Below are positions 49,237-58,975 of a DNA stretch of 64,000 nucleotides, in pieces (the stretch's first letter is position 1; each line of letters starts with the position of its first letter). The translations under genes were made by a program, and so were the position numbers. The DNA is taken from the NCBI RefSeq assembly GCF_008369445.1, contig NZ_VTWH01000001.1, positions 124,001 through 188,000 of the forward strand, read 5' to 3'. The notes below the pieces were generated by a model that worked only from the letters and a program-made list of their open reading frames with translations, was not told where the DNA came from and ran no database searches. This stretch comes from Aureimonas fodinaquatilis (GTDB lineage Bacteria; Pseudomonadota; Alphaproteobacteria; Rhizobiales; Rhizobiaceae).

Positions 49237-50436
49237 TCAAGCCAGATGGGCAAGCACGGTATCCAGCACAAGCATGCCCGCGGGTGTGGCGCGCAGCCGC
49301 CGATTGCCGACGCGCTCGATCATGCCAAGGCCAGCCAGCATACTCTCCGTCTCGGGTTCGAAATCTCGTCCGGAAAGCTCGGACCAGCGTTGGACATCAA
49401 TGCCTTCCTTTAAACGGAGGCCCATAAGCAGCATTTCCTCTGCCTGATCATGGTCGCTCAACGGCTCGTCCACCACACAGCCACTGCCGGCATTTTCCAC
49501 CATGGCCAGCCAGCTTTCCGGATGGCGTTCATTGGCCGTGGCATGGCGTCGACCACCGGCACCGGGCAACCGCCCGTGCGCCCCTGGCCCAACCCCGGCA
49601 TACAGCCCGTAGCGCCAATAGGTCAGGTTGTGACGCGATTCCGCCCCTGGCACCGAATGGTTGGAAATTTCATAGGCCGGAAGCCCACGCTCTGCCGTAA
49701 TATTTCCTGTTAACTCATACAGTTCGGCCGAGGTTTCGCCGTCCGGCACAATCAGTTTTCCCGCGCGGTGCAGGGAATAAAACGGCGTGCCTTCCTCTAT
49801 GGTCAACTGATAAAGCGACAAATGGTCGGCTGCCAGATCGATGGCGCGGTTCAATTCAAGTGCCCAGTCGTCCGGCCTCTGGTCCGGGCGCGCGTAAATC
49901 AGGTCAAAGGACAATCGCGGAAAAATATCTCGCGCCAGTTCAATGGCCTGCAGAGCTTGCGCCACATCATGCATACGGCCCAGCCGCTTCAGATCGGGGT
50001 TGTTCAGTGCCTGCACACCCAGCGAAACCCGGTTGACGCCCGCCGCCCGGTACCCGCGAAACCTCTCTGCCTCGACACTGGTAGGATTGGCCTCCAGCGT
50101 GATTTCCGCGCCGTCCTCGATAGTCCAAAATTGGGAAATGGCAGAAAGAATGGCTTCGACCGTGGCCGGCTCCATCAAGGATGGTGTGCCGCCGCCCAGA
50201 AAAACCGATGTTACCCGACTGCTGGAAGAGCGTTGCGCCATATGCGCAAGCTCTGCCTTGAACGCGGCCGCGTATCGCTGCTGGTCAATCGCCACATGCC
50301 GAACATGGCTGTTGAAATCGCAATAGGGGCATTTTGCAGCGCAAAAAGGCCAGTGCACATAAATACCGAAGCCGGGATCATCCGGCCCCGGCGTAAAAAT
50401 GCGCCCGCCTGCTGGCGCGGGTGGGCGCACCGCCAT
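49237..50436 (-). CDS. hemW: Radical SAM heme chaperone HemW
   Basis: Radical SAM protein of about 399 residues, formerly annotated as oxygen-independent coproporphyrinogen III oxidase. The cluster motif is CAAKCPYCDF (CxxxCxxC). FLGGGTPSLM and EITLEANPTSVE match the SAM-binding strand, and RVSLGVQALNNPDLKRLGR is typical. Start ATG 50436 shares its A with the rdgB stop (TGATG). HemW binds and transfers heme; CPO activity is not expected. Confidence 0.92.
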   Translation of the reverse strand: MAVRPPAPAGGRIFTPGPDDPGFGIYVHWPFCAAKCPYCDFNSHVRHVAIDQQRYAAAFKAELAHMAQRSSSSRVTSVFLGGGTPSLMEPATVEAILSAISQFWTIEDGAEITLEANPTSVEAERFRGYRAAGVNRVSLGVQALNNPDLKRLGRMHDVAQALQAIELARDIFPRLSFDLIYARPDQRPDDWALELNRAIDLAADHLSLYQLTIEEGTPFYSLHRAGKLIVPDGETSAELYELTGNITAERGLPAYEISNHSVPGAESRHNLTYWRYGLYAGVGPGAHGRLPGAGGRRHATANERHPESWLAMVENAGSGCVVDEPLSDHDQAEEMLLMGLRLKEGIDVQRWSELSGRDFEPETESMLAGLGMIERVGNRRLRATPAGMLVLDTVLAHLA

Positions 50437-51086
50437 CAATCTGTACCCAAAATCTCGCGGGCGAAAAGCTGAAAAGCCCGGGCGCGGTGCGACAATGCAT
50501 CCTTCTGCCCCGGATGCCAGCCATGCTTTTCAGTCGAAGGCATTTCGCCGAAGGTTCGCTCATGCCCGTCAGGCAGAAAAAACGGATCATAGCCAAAGCC
50601 CACATCGCCGCGCGGAGGCCAGACAATCTCACCCTCCACCTCGCCGCGAAATTCCCGCGTTTCACCGTCCGGCCATGCCAGGCACAATACCGCAACAAAG
50701 CGCCCGCGCCTTTGCTCTGGCGTGGTGGCATCCAATTCCCGCAAGCGGTCTTCCACCTTCTGCATGGCCATGGCAAAATCGCCGCCAGGTCCGCCCCAGC
50801 GTGCAGAATAGATGCCGGGCTGGCCATCCAGCGCATCAACCGCAATTCCGCTGTCGTCAGACAAAGCAACAAGGCCCGTTGCCCTTGCTGCTGCCAGCGC
50901 CTTCAGCCGGGCATTTTCCTCAAAGGTCAGGCCGGTTTCTTCCGGTTCCGGCAGCGCTTTGTCCGCAGCCGAGACAATGTTGAAACCGAATGGCTCCAGC
51001 AATTCGATGATCTCGCGGATCTTGCCTTTGTTGTGGCTGGCCACAACAAGCGGGCCATCCTGCGGGGAAAGGGTTCTTGTGCTCAT
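50436..51086 (-). CDS. rdgB: XTP/dITP pyrophosphatase
   Basis: House-cleaning enzyme of 216 residues that hydrolyses dITP and XTP. Motifs: [48 protein letters not shown], and the C-terminal [10 protein letters not shown]. It starts 4 nt after the rph stop, so rph-rdgB-hemW form an operon. Confidence 0.95.
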   Translation of the reverse strand: MSTRTLSPQDGPLVVASHNKGKIREIIELLEPFGFNIVSAADKALPEPEETGLTFEENARLKALAAARATGLVALSDDSGIAVDALDGQPGIYSARWGGPGGDFAMAMQKVEDRLRELDATTPEQRRGRFVAVLCLAWPDGETREFRGEVEGEIVWPPRGDVGFGYDPFFLPDGHERTFGEMPSTEKHGWHPGQKDALSHRARAFQLFAREILGTD

Positions 51087-51090
51087 GGGC

Positions 51091-51810
51091 TCAGCCGGCC
51101 AAAGCCGCCTTCTGTTTTTCTACCAACTCGCCAATGCCTGCCTTGGCCAGCGTCATCAGGCTCTGCAAGTCAGCTTCGCTGAAAGGTTCACCCTCGGCAG
51201 TGCCCTGAATTTCAACGATTCCGCCGCGCCCTGTCATCACAAAATTGGCGTCGGTATCAGCTGACGAATCTTCCGGATAGTCCAGGTCCAGAACCGGCAC
51301 ACCATTGTAAATGCCGCAGGAAATGGCGGCGACATGGTCTTTCAGCACATCATTGCGCTTGACCATTCCGCGCTCTTCCATCCAGCTCAGGCAGTCCGAC
51401 AAGGCAACAAAAGCGCCGGTAATGGCGGCGGTGCGTGTGCCGCCATCGGCCTGAATCACATCACAATCCACGGTGATCTGGCGTTCGCCCAGCGCGGTCA
51501 GGTTTACAATAGCGCGCAGAGAGCGGCCGATCAGGCGCTGAATTTCCTGCGTGCGGCCCGACTGCTTGCCGGCAGCGGCCTCGCGGCGCATCCGGTCGCC
51601 TGTGGCGCGCGGCAGCATGCCATATTCTGCGGTGACCCAGCCTTTGCCAGTGTTTTTCAGCCAGCCGGGCACGCGCTCTTCCAGGCTGGCGGTGCAGAGA
51701 ACGTGGGTTTCACCAAACCGCACAAGGCAGGAGCCTTCAGCATGGCGTGAAAAACCGCGTTCAAGGGAAACGGCGCGCATTTGGTTGGCAGCGCGTTTGG
51801 AAGGCCGCAT
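51091..51810 (-). CDS. rph: Ribonuclease PH
   Basis: Phosphorolytic 3'-5' exoribonuclease of 239 residues that trims tRNA 3' ends. The start at ATG 51810 gives the normal N-terminus [20 protein letters not shown]; earlier codons are non-conserved. Motifs: [34 protein letters not shown] in part, [19 protein letters not shown] and [18 protein letters not shown]. It is divergent from hrcA. Confidence 0.96.
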   Translation of the reverse strand: MRPSKRAANQMRAVSLERGFSRHAEGSCLVRFGETHVLCTASLEERVPGWLKNTGKGWVTAEYGMLPRATGDRMRREAAAGKQSGRTQEIQRLIGRSLRAIVNLTALGERQITVDCDVIQADGGTRTAAITGAFVALSDCLSWMEERGMVKRNDVLKDHVAAISCGIYNGVPVLDLDYPEDSSADTDANFVMTGRGGIVEIQGTAEGEPFSEADLQSLMTLAKAGIGELVEKQKAALAG

Positions 51811-51933
51811 GAGAATATCCTGACTAGATGCAAATTGCTCACCCGCCGAATGGCAGGGATGAGCTGGTTCACGGTTGCCATAGCAAGTGAGACGGGTTTT
51901 TTCAAAATTATTTGCCAAATGCCGTGCTTTCGT

Positions 51934-51962
51934 TTGGCATGCGTCTACACCACGCTTATATT
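51934..51962 (+). promoter_or_regulatory. Predicted sigma-70-type promoter of hrcA
   Basis: TTGGCA (51934-51939), 17-nt spacer, TATATT (51957-51962), with the predicted start point a few nucleotides before the hrcA ATG at 51979. I looked for a CIRCE inverted repeat nearby and saw none. Confidence 0.6.
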
Positions 51963-51978
51963 GTGAAGCGTTGGAACC

Positions 51979-53097
51979 ATGAAATACAAACCGTCAGACA
52001 CAAGACCAGATTCGCTGCTAACGGACTTGCCCGTGCCGCTGGACCAGCGCGCGCGCGATATTTTCCGTCTTATTGTCGATAATTATCTCGACATAGGCGA
52101 GCCGGTGGGCTCGCGTCATCTTTCCCGCCTTCTGGCGCAAAGCCTGTCACCGGCCTCTGTGCGCAATGTCATGAGCGATCTGGAAACGCTGGGCCTGATT
52201 TATGCCCCGCATGTCAGTGCCGGTCGGGTGCCAACGGAGCTTGGCCTGCGATTTTTTGTCGATGCGTTTCTGGAAGTTGGCGATATGCCGGAAACCGAGC
52301 GCGGCGAAATTGAGGATCGGGTGCGCGCAATTGGCGAAACCCGCTCGGTGGAAACCCTTCTGACAGAGGCCAGCCAGCTTTTATCCGGCCTTTCGCGAGG
52401 GGCGGGGCTGGTGCTGACAGCCAAGCACGATCTTCGGTTGAAGCATGTTGACTTTGTACGGCTGGACCCGCAGCGGGCGCTGGCTGTTCTGGTGGGTGAA
52501 AATGGCGACGTTGAAAACCGGGTCATTGCCCTGCCGCCGGGCGTTACATCCTCGCAGCTGGTAGAGGCGGCCAATTTCCTCAACGCCAATATTGTCGGCC
52601 GGACACTGGGCGAAGCGCGCATGCGGGTGGACACCCTGCGCACGGAAACGGCCAGCGAGCTGGACCGGCTTTCCCAGGAACTGGTAGAGGCGGGGCTGGC
52701 TGTCTGGTCCGGTGCCAGCGCTGACCAGCCATCGCGCCTGATTGTGCGAGGGCGCGCCAATCTGATTGAAAATATCTCCGCTTCTGGTGACCTGGAAAGA
52801 TTGCGACATTTGTTCAACGATCTGGAAGCCAAAAGCTCGATCATTGAATTGCTGGATCTGGCGGAAACCGGCGATGGCGTGCGCATTTTCATCGGCTCTG
52901 AGAACAAGCTGTTTTCCCTTTCCGGGTCTTCACTGGTGATTGCACCTTACAAGGATGGGGAAGAGCGGGTTATTGGCGCCGTCGGTGTCATCGGCCCGAC
53001 AAGGCTGAATTATCGGCGTATTGTGCCTATGGTGGATTATACGGCACGGCTTGTTTCCCGGCTGTTGAGTCCGGGTGGCGGCGCACGCCGCCCTTGA
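51979..53097 (+). CDS. hrcA: Heat-shock repressor HrcA
   Basis: Repressor of 372 residues that binds CIRCE elements of groESL and related operons. The N-terminal winged-helix region has [15 protein letters not shown] and [20 protein letters not shown]; the GAF-like core includes [20 protein letters not shown] and the C-terminal [19 protein letters not shown]. The gene is followed by grpE after 89 nt. Confidence 0.95.
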   Translation: MKYKPSDTRPDSLLTDLPVPLDQRARDIFRLIVDNYLDIGEPVGSRHLSRLLAQSLSPASVRNVMSDLETLGLIYAPHVSAGRVPTELGLRFFVDAFLEVGDMPETERGEIEDRVRAIGETRSVETLLTEASQLLSGLSRGAGLVLTAKHDLRLKHVDFVRLDPQRALAVLVGENGDVENRVIALPPGVTSSQLVEAANFLNANIVGRTLGEARMRVDTLRTETASELDRLSQELVEAGLAVWSGASADQPSRLIVRGRANLIENISASGDLERLRHLFNDLEAKSSIIELLDLAETGDGVRIFIGSENKLFSLSGSSLVIAPYKDGEERVIGAVGVIGPTRLNYRRIVPMVDYTARLVSRLLSPGGGARRP

Positions 53098-53186
53098 TTT
53101 TGTTTGCCGGGCATTCGATATGCGGCAACGGATAAATTGATAAGGCCCCGCCAGCCGGGGAGTGACGCAAAGGAGAGGCTGACGAG

Positions 53187-53837
53187 ATGACAAACAGCGA
53201 AGCCGGCCAACGCCCCGATGAGAGCGCCGAACAAAACCCCGACAACACGACGGGTGGCGGAGAGCATGCCTCATCGACGTGGAATGAGACTGCTGCGGCA
53301 GCCGATGCACAGCGCATCGCCGAGCTTGAAGTCGAGAATGCCGATGTCAAAGACCGATTGTTACGGCTTGCCGCGGATATGGAAAATCTGCGTCGTCGCA
53401 CAGAGCGCGAGGTGAAGGATGCAAGGCAGTTTGCCGTAGCGTCATTTGCGCGCGACATGCTGGCCGTGGCAGACAATCTTGCCCGCGCACTGCAGGCCAT
53501 TCCGGCGGATGCGCAGGACGAGGCCAATCCGGGTTTGAAATCCCTTGTCGAAGGGGTGGATATGACCAGCCGAAGCATGCTTTCCACACTGGAGCGGCAC
53601 GGAGTGCGCAAACTGGAGCCAAAGGGCACCCGGTTTGACCCGAATTTTCATCAGGCCATGTTCGAAATGGAAAACACCGAAGTTCCCAATGGGACGGTGA
53701 TGGAAGTTGTGCAGGATGGCTACGCCATTGGTGAGCGGGTTTTGCGCCCGGCAATGGTGGGTGTTGCACGCGGCGGCCCCAAGGCTCCGTTTGACCCATC
53801 GCAAGGCACCGCAGACGATAGCAGCAAGGACGCCTGA
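53187..53837 (+). CDS. grpE: Nucleotide exchange factor GrpE
   Basis: Co-chaperone of 216 residues that drives ADP release from DnaK. A long N-terminal coiled coil (about residues 30-90, with [14 protein letters not shown]) leads to the beta-domain with [20 protein letters not shown] and [21 protein letters not shown], the family signature. GGAGAGGCTGACGAG precedes the ATG. Confidence 0.96.
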   Translation: MTNSEAGQRPDESAEQNPDNTTGGGEHASSTWNETAAAADAQRIAELEVENADVKDRLLRLAADMENLRRRTEREVKDARQFAVASFARDMLAVADNLARALQAIPADAQDEANPGLKSLVEGVDMTSRSMLSTLERHGVRKLEPKGTRFDPNFHQAMFEMENTEVPNGTVMEVVQDGYAIGERVLRPAMVGVARGGPKAPFDPSQGTADDSSKDA

Positions 53838-53867
53838 GTGCGTTGAATTGAATCGGGGGTCGCCGGC

Positions 53868-54650
53868 ATGTCTCAGCTTCAGGGCAATGTTGCAATTATC
53901 ACGGGTGCGGGATCTGGCATTGGCCGCAGAATTGCCCTGAGCTTTGCTGCTGAAGGCGCGCAGGTGGCCATCGCCGATATCAACCTTGCGGCGGCAGAAG
54001 ACGCTGTGCGGGAGATTGAGGCCGCCGGCGGCGCGGCTTTGGCGCTGGCCATGGATGTGACCAGCGAGGATGCGGTGAATGCCGGGGTGGAAAAAATCGT
54101 TGAACGGTTTGGGCGACTGGACACAATGGTGGCCAATGCCGGCATCCAGATTGTGCATCCGGTAGAGGATTTCCCCTATGAAGAATTCCGCAAGGTGGTG
54201 GATATTCACCTGGGTGGCAGCTTTCTGCTGACCAAAGCATGTGTGAAGCACATGTATCCGCAGAAATCCGGCTCCTTGATTTACATGGGCTCCGTGCACA
54301 GCCATGAACCTTCGCCTTTGAAAAGTGCCTATGTGGCAGCCAAGCACGGCATTCTCGGTCTGTGCCGCGTGATGGCGCGTGAAGGCGGGCCGCATGGGGT
54401 TCGGTCCAACATCATATGCCCCGGTTTTGTGCGCACAGCATTGGTGGAAAAGCAGATCCCCGAACAAGCCCGCACTTTGAACATTTCAGAGTGGGAAGTG
54501 GTGGAAAATGTCATGCTGGGACGCACAGTGGACAAGGAATTCACCACGGTTGAGGATGTGGCCGACATTGCGGTGTTCCTGGCCGGCTTCCGCTCCAATG
54601 CATTGACTGGCCAGTCAATGATACCCAGCCATGGCTGGTATATGGGCTGA
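53868..54650 (+). CDS. Short-chain dehydrogenase, 3-hydroxybutyrate dehydrogenase-like
   Basis: NAD(P)-dependent SDR of 260 residues. Cofactor motif [18 protein letters not shown] acidic residue for NAD preference, NAGIQ, catalytic MGSVHS (Ser) and YVAAKHG (Tyr-x3-Lys). The [20 protein letters not shown] run resembles bacterial 3-hydroxybutyrate dehydrogenases, but the substrate is not proven. It follows grpE by 30 nt without functional link. Confidence 0.85.
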   Translation: MSQLQGNVAIITGAGSGIGRRIALSFAAEGAQVAIADINLAAAEDAVREIEAAGGAALALAMDVTSEDAVNAGVEKIVERFGRLDTMVANAGIQIVHPVEDFPYEEFRKVVDIHLGGSFLLTKACVKHMYPQKSGSLIYMGSVHSHEPSPLKSAYVAAKHGILGLCRVMAREGGPHGVRSNIICPGFVRTALVEKQIPEQARTLNISEWEVVENVMLGRTVDKEFTTVEDVADIAVFLAGFRSNALTGQSMIPSHGWYMG

Positions 54651-54656
54651 TGTGAA

Positions 54657-54719
54657 CCCTTCGAGCAGTTCGTGCTTCTTCGATCTCCTGAACTGCTCTA
54701 AATCTTTGTTTTGTCGAAT
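54657..54719 (-). repeat. Half copy of the dispersed repeat (second hairpin only)
   Basis: On the minus strand, linker-like GACAAAACAAAGATTTAGAG runs into a hairpin with arms GAGCAGTTC (54663-54671) and GAACTGCTC (54690-54698), and a GATCGAAGAAGC apex. Its linker and stem placement match copies C and D, but the first palindrome is missing. Confidence 0.6.
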
Positions 54720-54812
54720 TACCCTTCTGTTCAAGCATCATCATTTCCACAGGACGTGCATTAAGCTGCCGCTGGATGACAGGCTGCGGATAGTCTGCTA
54801 GACAACCAGGCA

Positions 54813-54894
54813 AGAGACAGGGGCGTCCGCTGATGCGGGCTGAGAAGCACCCTTTGAACCTGAACCAGATCATGCTGGCGGAGGGAGTCGCTTG
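54813..54894 (+). promoter_or_regulatory. TPP (thi-box) riboswitch
   Basis: Contains the conserved GGGGCGTCCG, CGGGCTGAGA, ACCCTTTGAACCTGA and CTGGCGGAGGGA segments in the canonical order. It controls the thiXY transcript that starts at 54951. Confidence 0.95.
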
Positions 54895-54928
54895 GGATCT
54901 GGCAAGCATCGCTCTTATCCCATGCATT

Positions 54929-54945
54929 CCCCGCTGGAAGCGGGG
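54929..54945 (+). promoter_or_regulatory. Hairpin hiding the ribosome site of the thi permease gene
   Basis: CCCCGC (54929-54934) pairs with GCGGGG (54940-54945). The GCGGGG arm is also the probable Shine-Dalgarno, 5 nt before the ATG, so the hairpin would block translation. It is a plausible expression platform for the TPP riboswitch. Confidence 0.6.
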
Positions 54946-54950
54946 CTTGA

Positions 54951-55739
54951 ATGGCACAAACTACGGCAATGCGGGGTCAATATCCGCTCAGCCTTGTTTC
55001 CAGACTATGGCCGCTGGTTCGCGCGCTTGCCGTCTTGCTGGTGCTCTGGCAATTGGCAATATGGCTGTTTCAGCCGCCGCATTATATTTTGCCATCGCCT
55101 AGCCAGGTGCTGTCGGCATTGGTTCGCCAGCCGGGTTTTTTTCTTTCTCATAGTCTGATCACCGTAAGTGAAATTGTGCTGGGCTTCGTGTTGGGCGCGG
55201 GGCTTGGCGCGCTGGCTGCCATTGCAATGGCAGCCATCCCTCGGCTTGGACAGTATGTCTGGCCAGTTCTGCTGCTGTTTCAGGCACTGCCGGTTTTTGT
55301 CATCGCGCCGTTGCTGGTGGTGTGGTTTGGCTTTGGCATGGCGTCCAAGGTCATCATGGCGATGCTGATCATTTTCTTCCCCGTTACCTCATCGTTTGCC
55401 GATGGCTTGCGGCGCACCGACCCGGAATTGCTGGATGCCACTGCGCTGACGCAGGCCACGCACTGGCAGACCCTGTTCCATGTGCGGTTGCCTCTGGCCA
55501 TGCCGAGCCTCTTGTCAGGCTTGCGCGTTGCCGCACCACTGGCACCGTTGGGCGCGGTGGTGGGCGAGTGGGTGGGCTCTGCCGCCGGGTTGGGTTTTGT
55601 CATGGTTCAGGCCAATGCCCGAATGCAAACCGATGTGGTGTTTGCCGCCATGACTATTCTGGCGATTCTGAGCGTCGCGCTTTTCCATCTGATCAACGGT
55701 TTGGGGCCGCGAATGGTGCCCTGGGCCACCAATCAATGA
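54951..55739 (+). CDS. thiX: ABC permease for thiamine precursor (ThiX type)
   Basis: Inner-membrane permease of 262 residues, BPD_transp_1/SsuC family: about six helices and the EAA-loop region DATALTQATHWQTLFHVRLP. Identity as the HMP/formylaminopyrimidine permease is inferred from the TPP riboswitch and the Thi5-like binding protein next to it. Confidence 0.85.
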   Translation: MAQTTAMRGQYPLSLVSRLWPLVRALAVLLVLWQLAIWLFQPPHYILPSPSQVLSALVRQPGFFLSHSLITVSEIVLGFVLGAGLGALAAIAMAAIPRLGQYVWPVLLLFQALPVFVIAPLLVVWFGFGMASKVIMAMLIIFFPVTSSFADGLRRTDPELLDATALTQATHWQTLFHVRLPLAMPSLLSGLRVAAPLAPLGAVVGEWVGSAAGLGFVMVQANARMQTDVVFAAMTILAILSVALFHLINGLGPRMVPWATNQ

Positions 55740-55773
55740 CGGCTTTTTCCAGATATCACCGAGGGGACTTTAG

Positions 55774-56718
55774 ATGTTGAAACTGATTTTGCGTGCTGCG
55801 GTGCTTTCTGCCGCACTGACCGCAGGAAGCGCTGCGCAAGCGGCGGACAAGCTGACTGTTCTGCTGGAATGGTTCGTCAATCCCGACCATGCCCCGCTGG
55901 TGGTGGCGGAACAACTGGGCATGTTTGCGGAAGCGGGCCTTGAGGTCACGCTGATCCCGCCGGCTGACCCGTCCGTTGTACCCCGTCTGGTAGCCGCAGG
56001 GCAGGCGGAAATTGGCATTCACTACCAGCCCAACCTCTATCTGGACTTTGAGGCAGGCGTGCCGGTCACACGGTTTGCAACTTTGGTTGAAACCCCGTTG
56101 AACAGTGTGATTGTCAAGGCAGATGGGCCAATCAAGGGTCTTGAGGATTTGAAAGGCCGCTCAGTCGGTTACTCCGTTTCCGGCATGGAAAGTGCAATTC
56201 TGGGACAGATGCTGGCAACCGCCGGTCTGAAGCTGGAAGATGTCGATCTGGTCAATGTCAACTTCGCATTATCACCCGCGCTGTTGAGCGACCGGGTGGA
56301 TGCGACCATTGGCGGCTTTCGCAACTTCGAAATGACCCAGTTGCGGCTGGAAGGGCAGGAGGTCACCGCCTTTTATCCGGAAGAACACGGCGTTCCCGCT
56401 TATGACGAGCTGATCTTCATCACCCGACCCGAGCTGGTGGAGGATATCCGGCTGTCTCGGTTTATGGATGTGGTGGAGCAGGCAACCTTGTATCTGACAA
56501 ATCACCCGGAGGAGAGCTGGAAACTGTTCATTGCCGCCCATCCCGATCTGGACAACGCGCTGAACAGACAAGCCTGGATTGACACTCTGCCGCGTTTTGC
56601 CAAGCGGCCACGGGCGCTGGACACGCATCGCTATCAACGATTTGGATCCTTTCTGGCGGCAAGCGGGTTGATTAGCAAGGCGCCGCCTGTTTCAACTATT
56701 GCGGTGGAGATTCAGTAA
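55774..56718 (+). CDS. thiY: Thiamine-precursor binding protein (ThiY/NMT1-like)
   Basis: Periplasmic protein of 314 residues with a signal peptide (LKLILRAAVLSAALTAGSAAQA). The NMT1/THI5-like core has LLEWFVNPDHAPLVVAEQLG, KGRSVGYSVSGME and TIGGFRNFEM. It probably binds N-formyl-4-amino-5-aminomethyl-2-methylpyrimidine or a similar HMP precursor. It is 34 nt after the permease. No ThiZ-type ATPase is adjacent. Confidence 0.88.
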   Translation: MLKLILRAAVLSAALTAGSAAQAADKLTVLLEWFVNPDHAPLVVAEQLGMFAEAGLEVTLIPPADPSVVPRLVAAGQAEIGIHYQPNLYLDFEAGVPVTRFATLVETPLNSVIVKADGPIKGLEDLKGRSVGYSVSGMESAILGQMLATAGLKLEDVDLVNVNFALSPALLSDRVDATIGGFRNFEMTQLRLEGQEVTAFYPEEHGVPAYDELIFITRPELVEDIRLSRFMDVVEQATLYLTNHPEESWKLFIAAHPDLDNALNRQAWIDTLPRFAKRPRALDTHRYQRFGSFLAASGLISKAPPVSTIAVEIQ

Positions 56719-56728
56719 CCAGATCGGG

Positions 56729-58033
56729 GTGAGGTCTTTGCAGCAGAAAACGCGCATTGTCATATTGGGTGGCGGGGCTGGTGGATTGGAACTGGCCGCA
56801 CTGCTGGCCGGCCGCAAGGATCTGCATGTCACTCTGGTGGATATGGTGAGTTCGCACCTCTGGAAGCCCCGTCTGCATGAATTCGCGGCGGGCACCGTAT
56901 CGTCATCGCTGTCCGAAATTTCCTTTTACATTCTGGGTCAGTTGCGAGGCTTCCACTTTGAACAGGGTGAGGTCATCGGTATTGATACGCAAGACCGTCT
57001 TGTGCGGCTGGATGCAATTCGCGGACCATCGAAAAACAATGAGCAGGGCGAGGTTCTGGCGGGTGAGCGCACCTTGCCCTATGACTATTGCGTGGTAGCG
57101 CTTGGTGGCGTGACCCCGGATTTCAATACGCCGGGTGTTGCTGAAAATGCCATCCGGCTGGATGGCCAGCCGGATGCAGAATATTTCCGCCAGCATTTCA
57201 TTGCCGAGATGATCCGAGCCCGGGCGACTGGCGTTCCGGCGGATGTGGTGATCATTGGTTCGGGCGCCACCGGCACGGAACTGGCGGCGCATCTGCGCCA
57301 TTCCGAGCGGGCGTTTGCGCATGATGACAAACCTGAGCAAAAGCTGCTGAACATCACCGTGCTGGAAGCTGCACCGGAGATCATGCCGGGAGCAGAGGAA
57401 AGCCTGCGGCGGGAGCTGGTGCAGAGGCTGGCCCTGCTGGACATCAAAGTGGTTACGGATGCCCGTATATCTGAAATGCAGTCGGACGAGATTAAAACTG
57501 CCACTGGCGAAAAATGGCCGTTCGACATCGCGGTATGGGCGGCAGGGCTGGTGGGCAATCCGGTGCTGAAAACGCTGGGTGATTTTGAGTGTGATGGCAG
57601 CGGCCGCATTAAGGTGGATGCCTTTCTGCGCTCGACCATTTCCGACAGAGTTTTTGTTATTGGCGATTCCGCAAGCTTTGTTCCGGCGGGTGCTGAAAAG
57701 CCTTTGCCACCGACTGCCCAGGCGGCCAGCCAGCAGGCGCACTATCTGGCAGATAGTCTGATCAGACACTTGAATGGCAAGCTGGTGGAACCCTTCCGTT
57801 ACAAGCATAAGGGGCGGCTGGTTTCATTGGCGCAGGCCGGGGTGGTTGGCACGATCGGGCGGGCACGCAAGCGCGATCTGTTGATTCAGGGGCAATTTGC
57901 CATCGCGGCTTACGACGCGCTGCAACGGCAGCACCAATGGCGGGTGCTTGGCCCGGTGCGTGGCTCTGTGGCTATTGCCGCAGATCTGATGTCGCCCACG
58001 CATGGACCGCCGCTGAAATTGCATGGTGGCTAG
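56729..58033 (+). CDS. NDH-2-like FAD-dependent pyridine nucleotide oxidoreductase
   Basis: Flavoprotein of about 434 residues. FAD-binding motif IVILGGGAGGLELAALLAG, NADH-binding IIGSGATGTELAAHL, ATPase-like AVWAAGLVGNPVL and the second FAD motif VFVIGDSASF, the order of type II NADH dehydrogenases. The C-terminal region (KGRLVSLAQAGVVGTIGR) resembles the membrane-attachment part. The start is uncertain: GTG 56729 or TTG 56738. It follows thiY by 10 nt, so it may be under TPP control. Confidence 0.85.
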   Translation: MRSLQQKTRIVILGGGAGGLELAALLAGRKDLHVTLVDMVSSHLWKPRLHEFAAGTVSSSLSEISFYILGQLRGFHFEQGEVIGIDTQDRLVRLDAIRGPSKNNEQGEVLAGERTLPYDYCVVALGGVTPDFNTPGVAENAIRLDGQPDAEYFRQHFIAEMIRARATGVPADVVIIGSGATGTELAAHLRHSERAFAHDDKPEQKLLNITVLEAAPEIMPGAEESLRRELVQRLALLDIKVVTDARISEMQSDEIKTATGEKWPFDIAVWAAGLVGNPVLKTLGDFECDGSGRIKVDAFLRSTISDRVFVIGDSASFVPAGAEKPLPPTAQAASQQAHYLADSLIRHLNGKLVEPFRYKHKGRLVSLAQAGVVGTIGRARKRDLLIQGQFAIAAYDALQRQHQWRVLGPVRGSVAIAADLMSPTHGPPLKLHGG

Positions 58034-58056
58034 TGCGGTGCTACGACTGGCACGAA

Positions 58057-58881
58057 ATGAGCCAGCGTCGATCTTCCGCGAAATCACCAGATGCACGTCT
58101 GAAATCTCCCATTGCAGCTTTTGACCTGCAATCGGTGGAATATGCCTATGCTGAAAGGCGGCTGATTGGCCCGATTGATATGCAGGTTTTTGCGGGTCGG
58201 GTCACGGGTTTGATCGGGCACAATGGGTCAGGCAAGTCCACCCTGCTGAAGCTGCTGGCCCGGCAATTGCTTCCAACAAGCGGCGACATTCGCTTTGCCG
58301 ATGCACCGTTGACGGCGTGTGGTCCACGGGCATTTGCCCGCAAGGTTGCCTATCTTCCGCAAATCACGCCACCGGCACATGGCATGCTTGTGCAGGAACT
58401 TGTGGCGCTGGGTCGATACCCCTGGCACGGAGCGCTTGGGCGGTTTGGCACAACTGACCATGCCAAGGTTGCTGAAGCGCTGGAACTGACCGGTACAGCG
58501 CAATTATCAGGGCGCCTTGTGGATACATTGTCCGGGGGTGAGCGCCAGCGGGTGTGGCTCGCCATGCTTGTGGCGCAGGATGCATCGTGCCTGTTGCTGG
58601 ATGAGCCGATATCGGCACTGGATGTTGCCCACCAGATCGAGGTCATGACGTTGATCCGCCATTTGTGTGATCAGCGGGGGCTGGCAGTGGTGGTGGTTTT
58701 GCACGATATCAATATGGCGTCGCGCTTTTGCGATGAGATTATCGCCCTGCACACAGGTGGCATCATCGCATCGGGGCCGCCATCTGCCATTATGACGCCG
58801 GAGCAATTGCAAAGCATATATGGGATCAGCATGGCGGTTCTGCCGGGAAATGGTCAGCGGCCGCTGGCATTCCCGCTGTGA
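58057..58881 (+). CDS. FhuC/FecE-like ABC ATP-binding protein without adjacent permease
   Basis: ATPase of about 274 residues: Walker A LIGHNGSGKSTLLKLLARQ, YLPQITPPAHGMLVQELVAL, LGRYPWHGALGRFG (typical of FhuC), signature TLSGGERQRVWLAMLVAQ, Walker B CLLLDEPISALD and switch His VVLHDIN. These are siderophore-importer features, but neither a FecCD permease nor a binding protein is next to it. The ATG at 58057 lies 23 nt after the flavoprotein. Confidence 0.88.
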   Translation: MSQRRSSAKSPDARLKSPIAAFDLQSVEYAYAERRLIGPIDMQVFAGRVTGLIGHNGSGKSTLLKLLARQLLPTSGDIRFADAPLTACGPRAFARKVAYLPQITPPAHGMLVQELVALGRYPWHGALGRFGTTDHAKVAEALELTGTAQLSGRLVDTLSGGERQRVWLAMLVAQDASCLLLDEPISALDVAHQIEVMTLIRHLCDQRGLAVVVVLHDINMASRFCDEIIALHTGGIIASGPPSAIMTPEQLQSIYGISMAVLPGNGQRPLAFPL

Positions 58882-58975
58882 CGGGCAGCCATTCGCTCTT
58901 GTGGACAGTTTGTGGATAAACTGTTGAAACTGAATCCAGTCATGACTGTGAACTGCAATTTTGATGAGGTAACCC

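Noticed and set aside
51919-53186. CIRCE element near hrcA or grpE
   Set aside because: I looked for TTAGCACTC-N9-GAGTGCTAA-like repeats and found none in these gaps.
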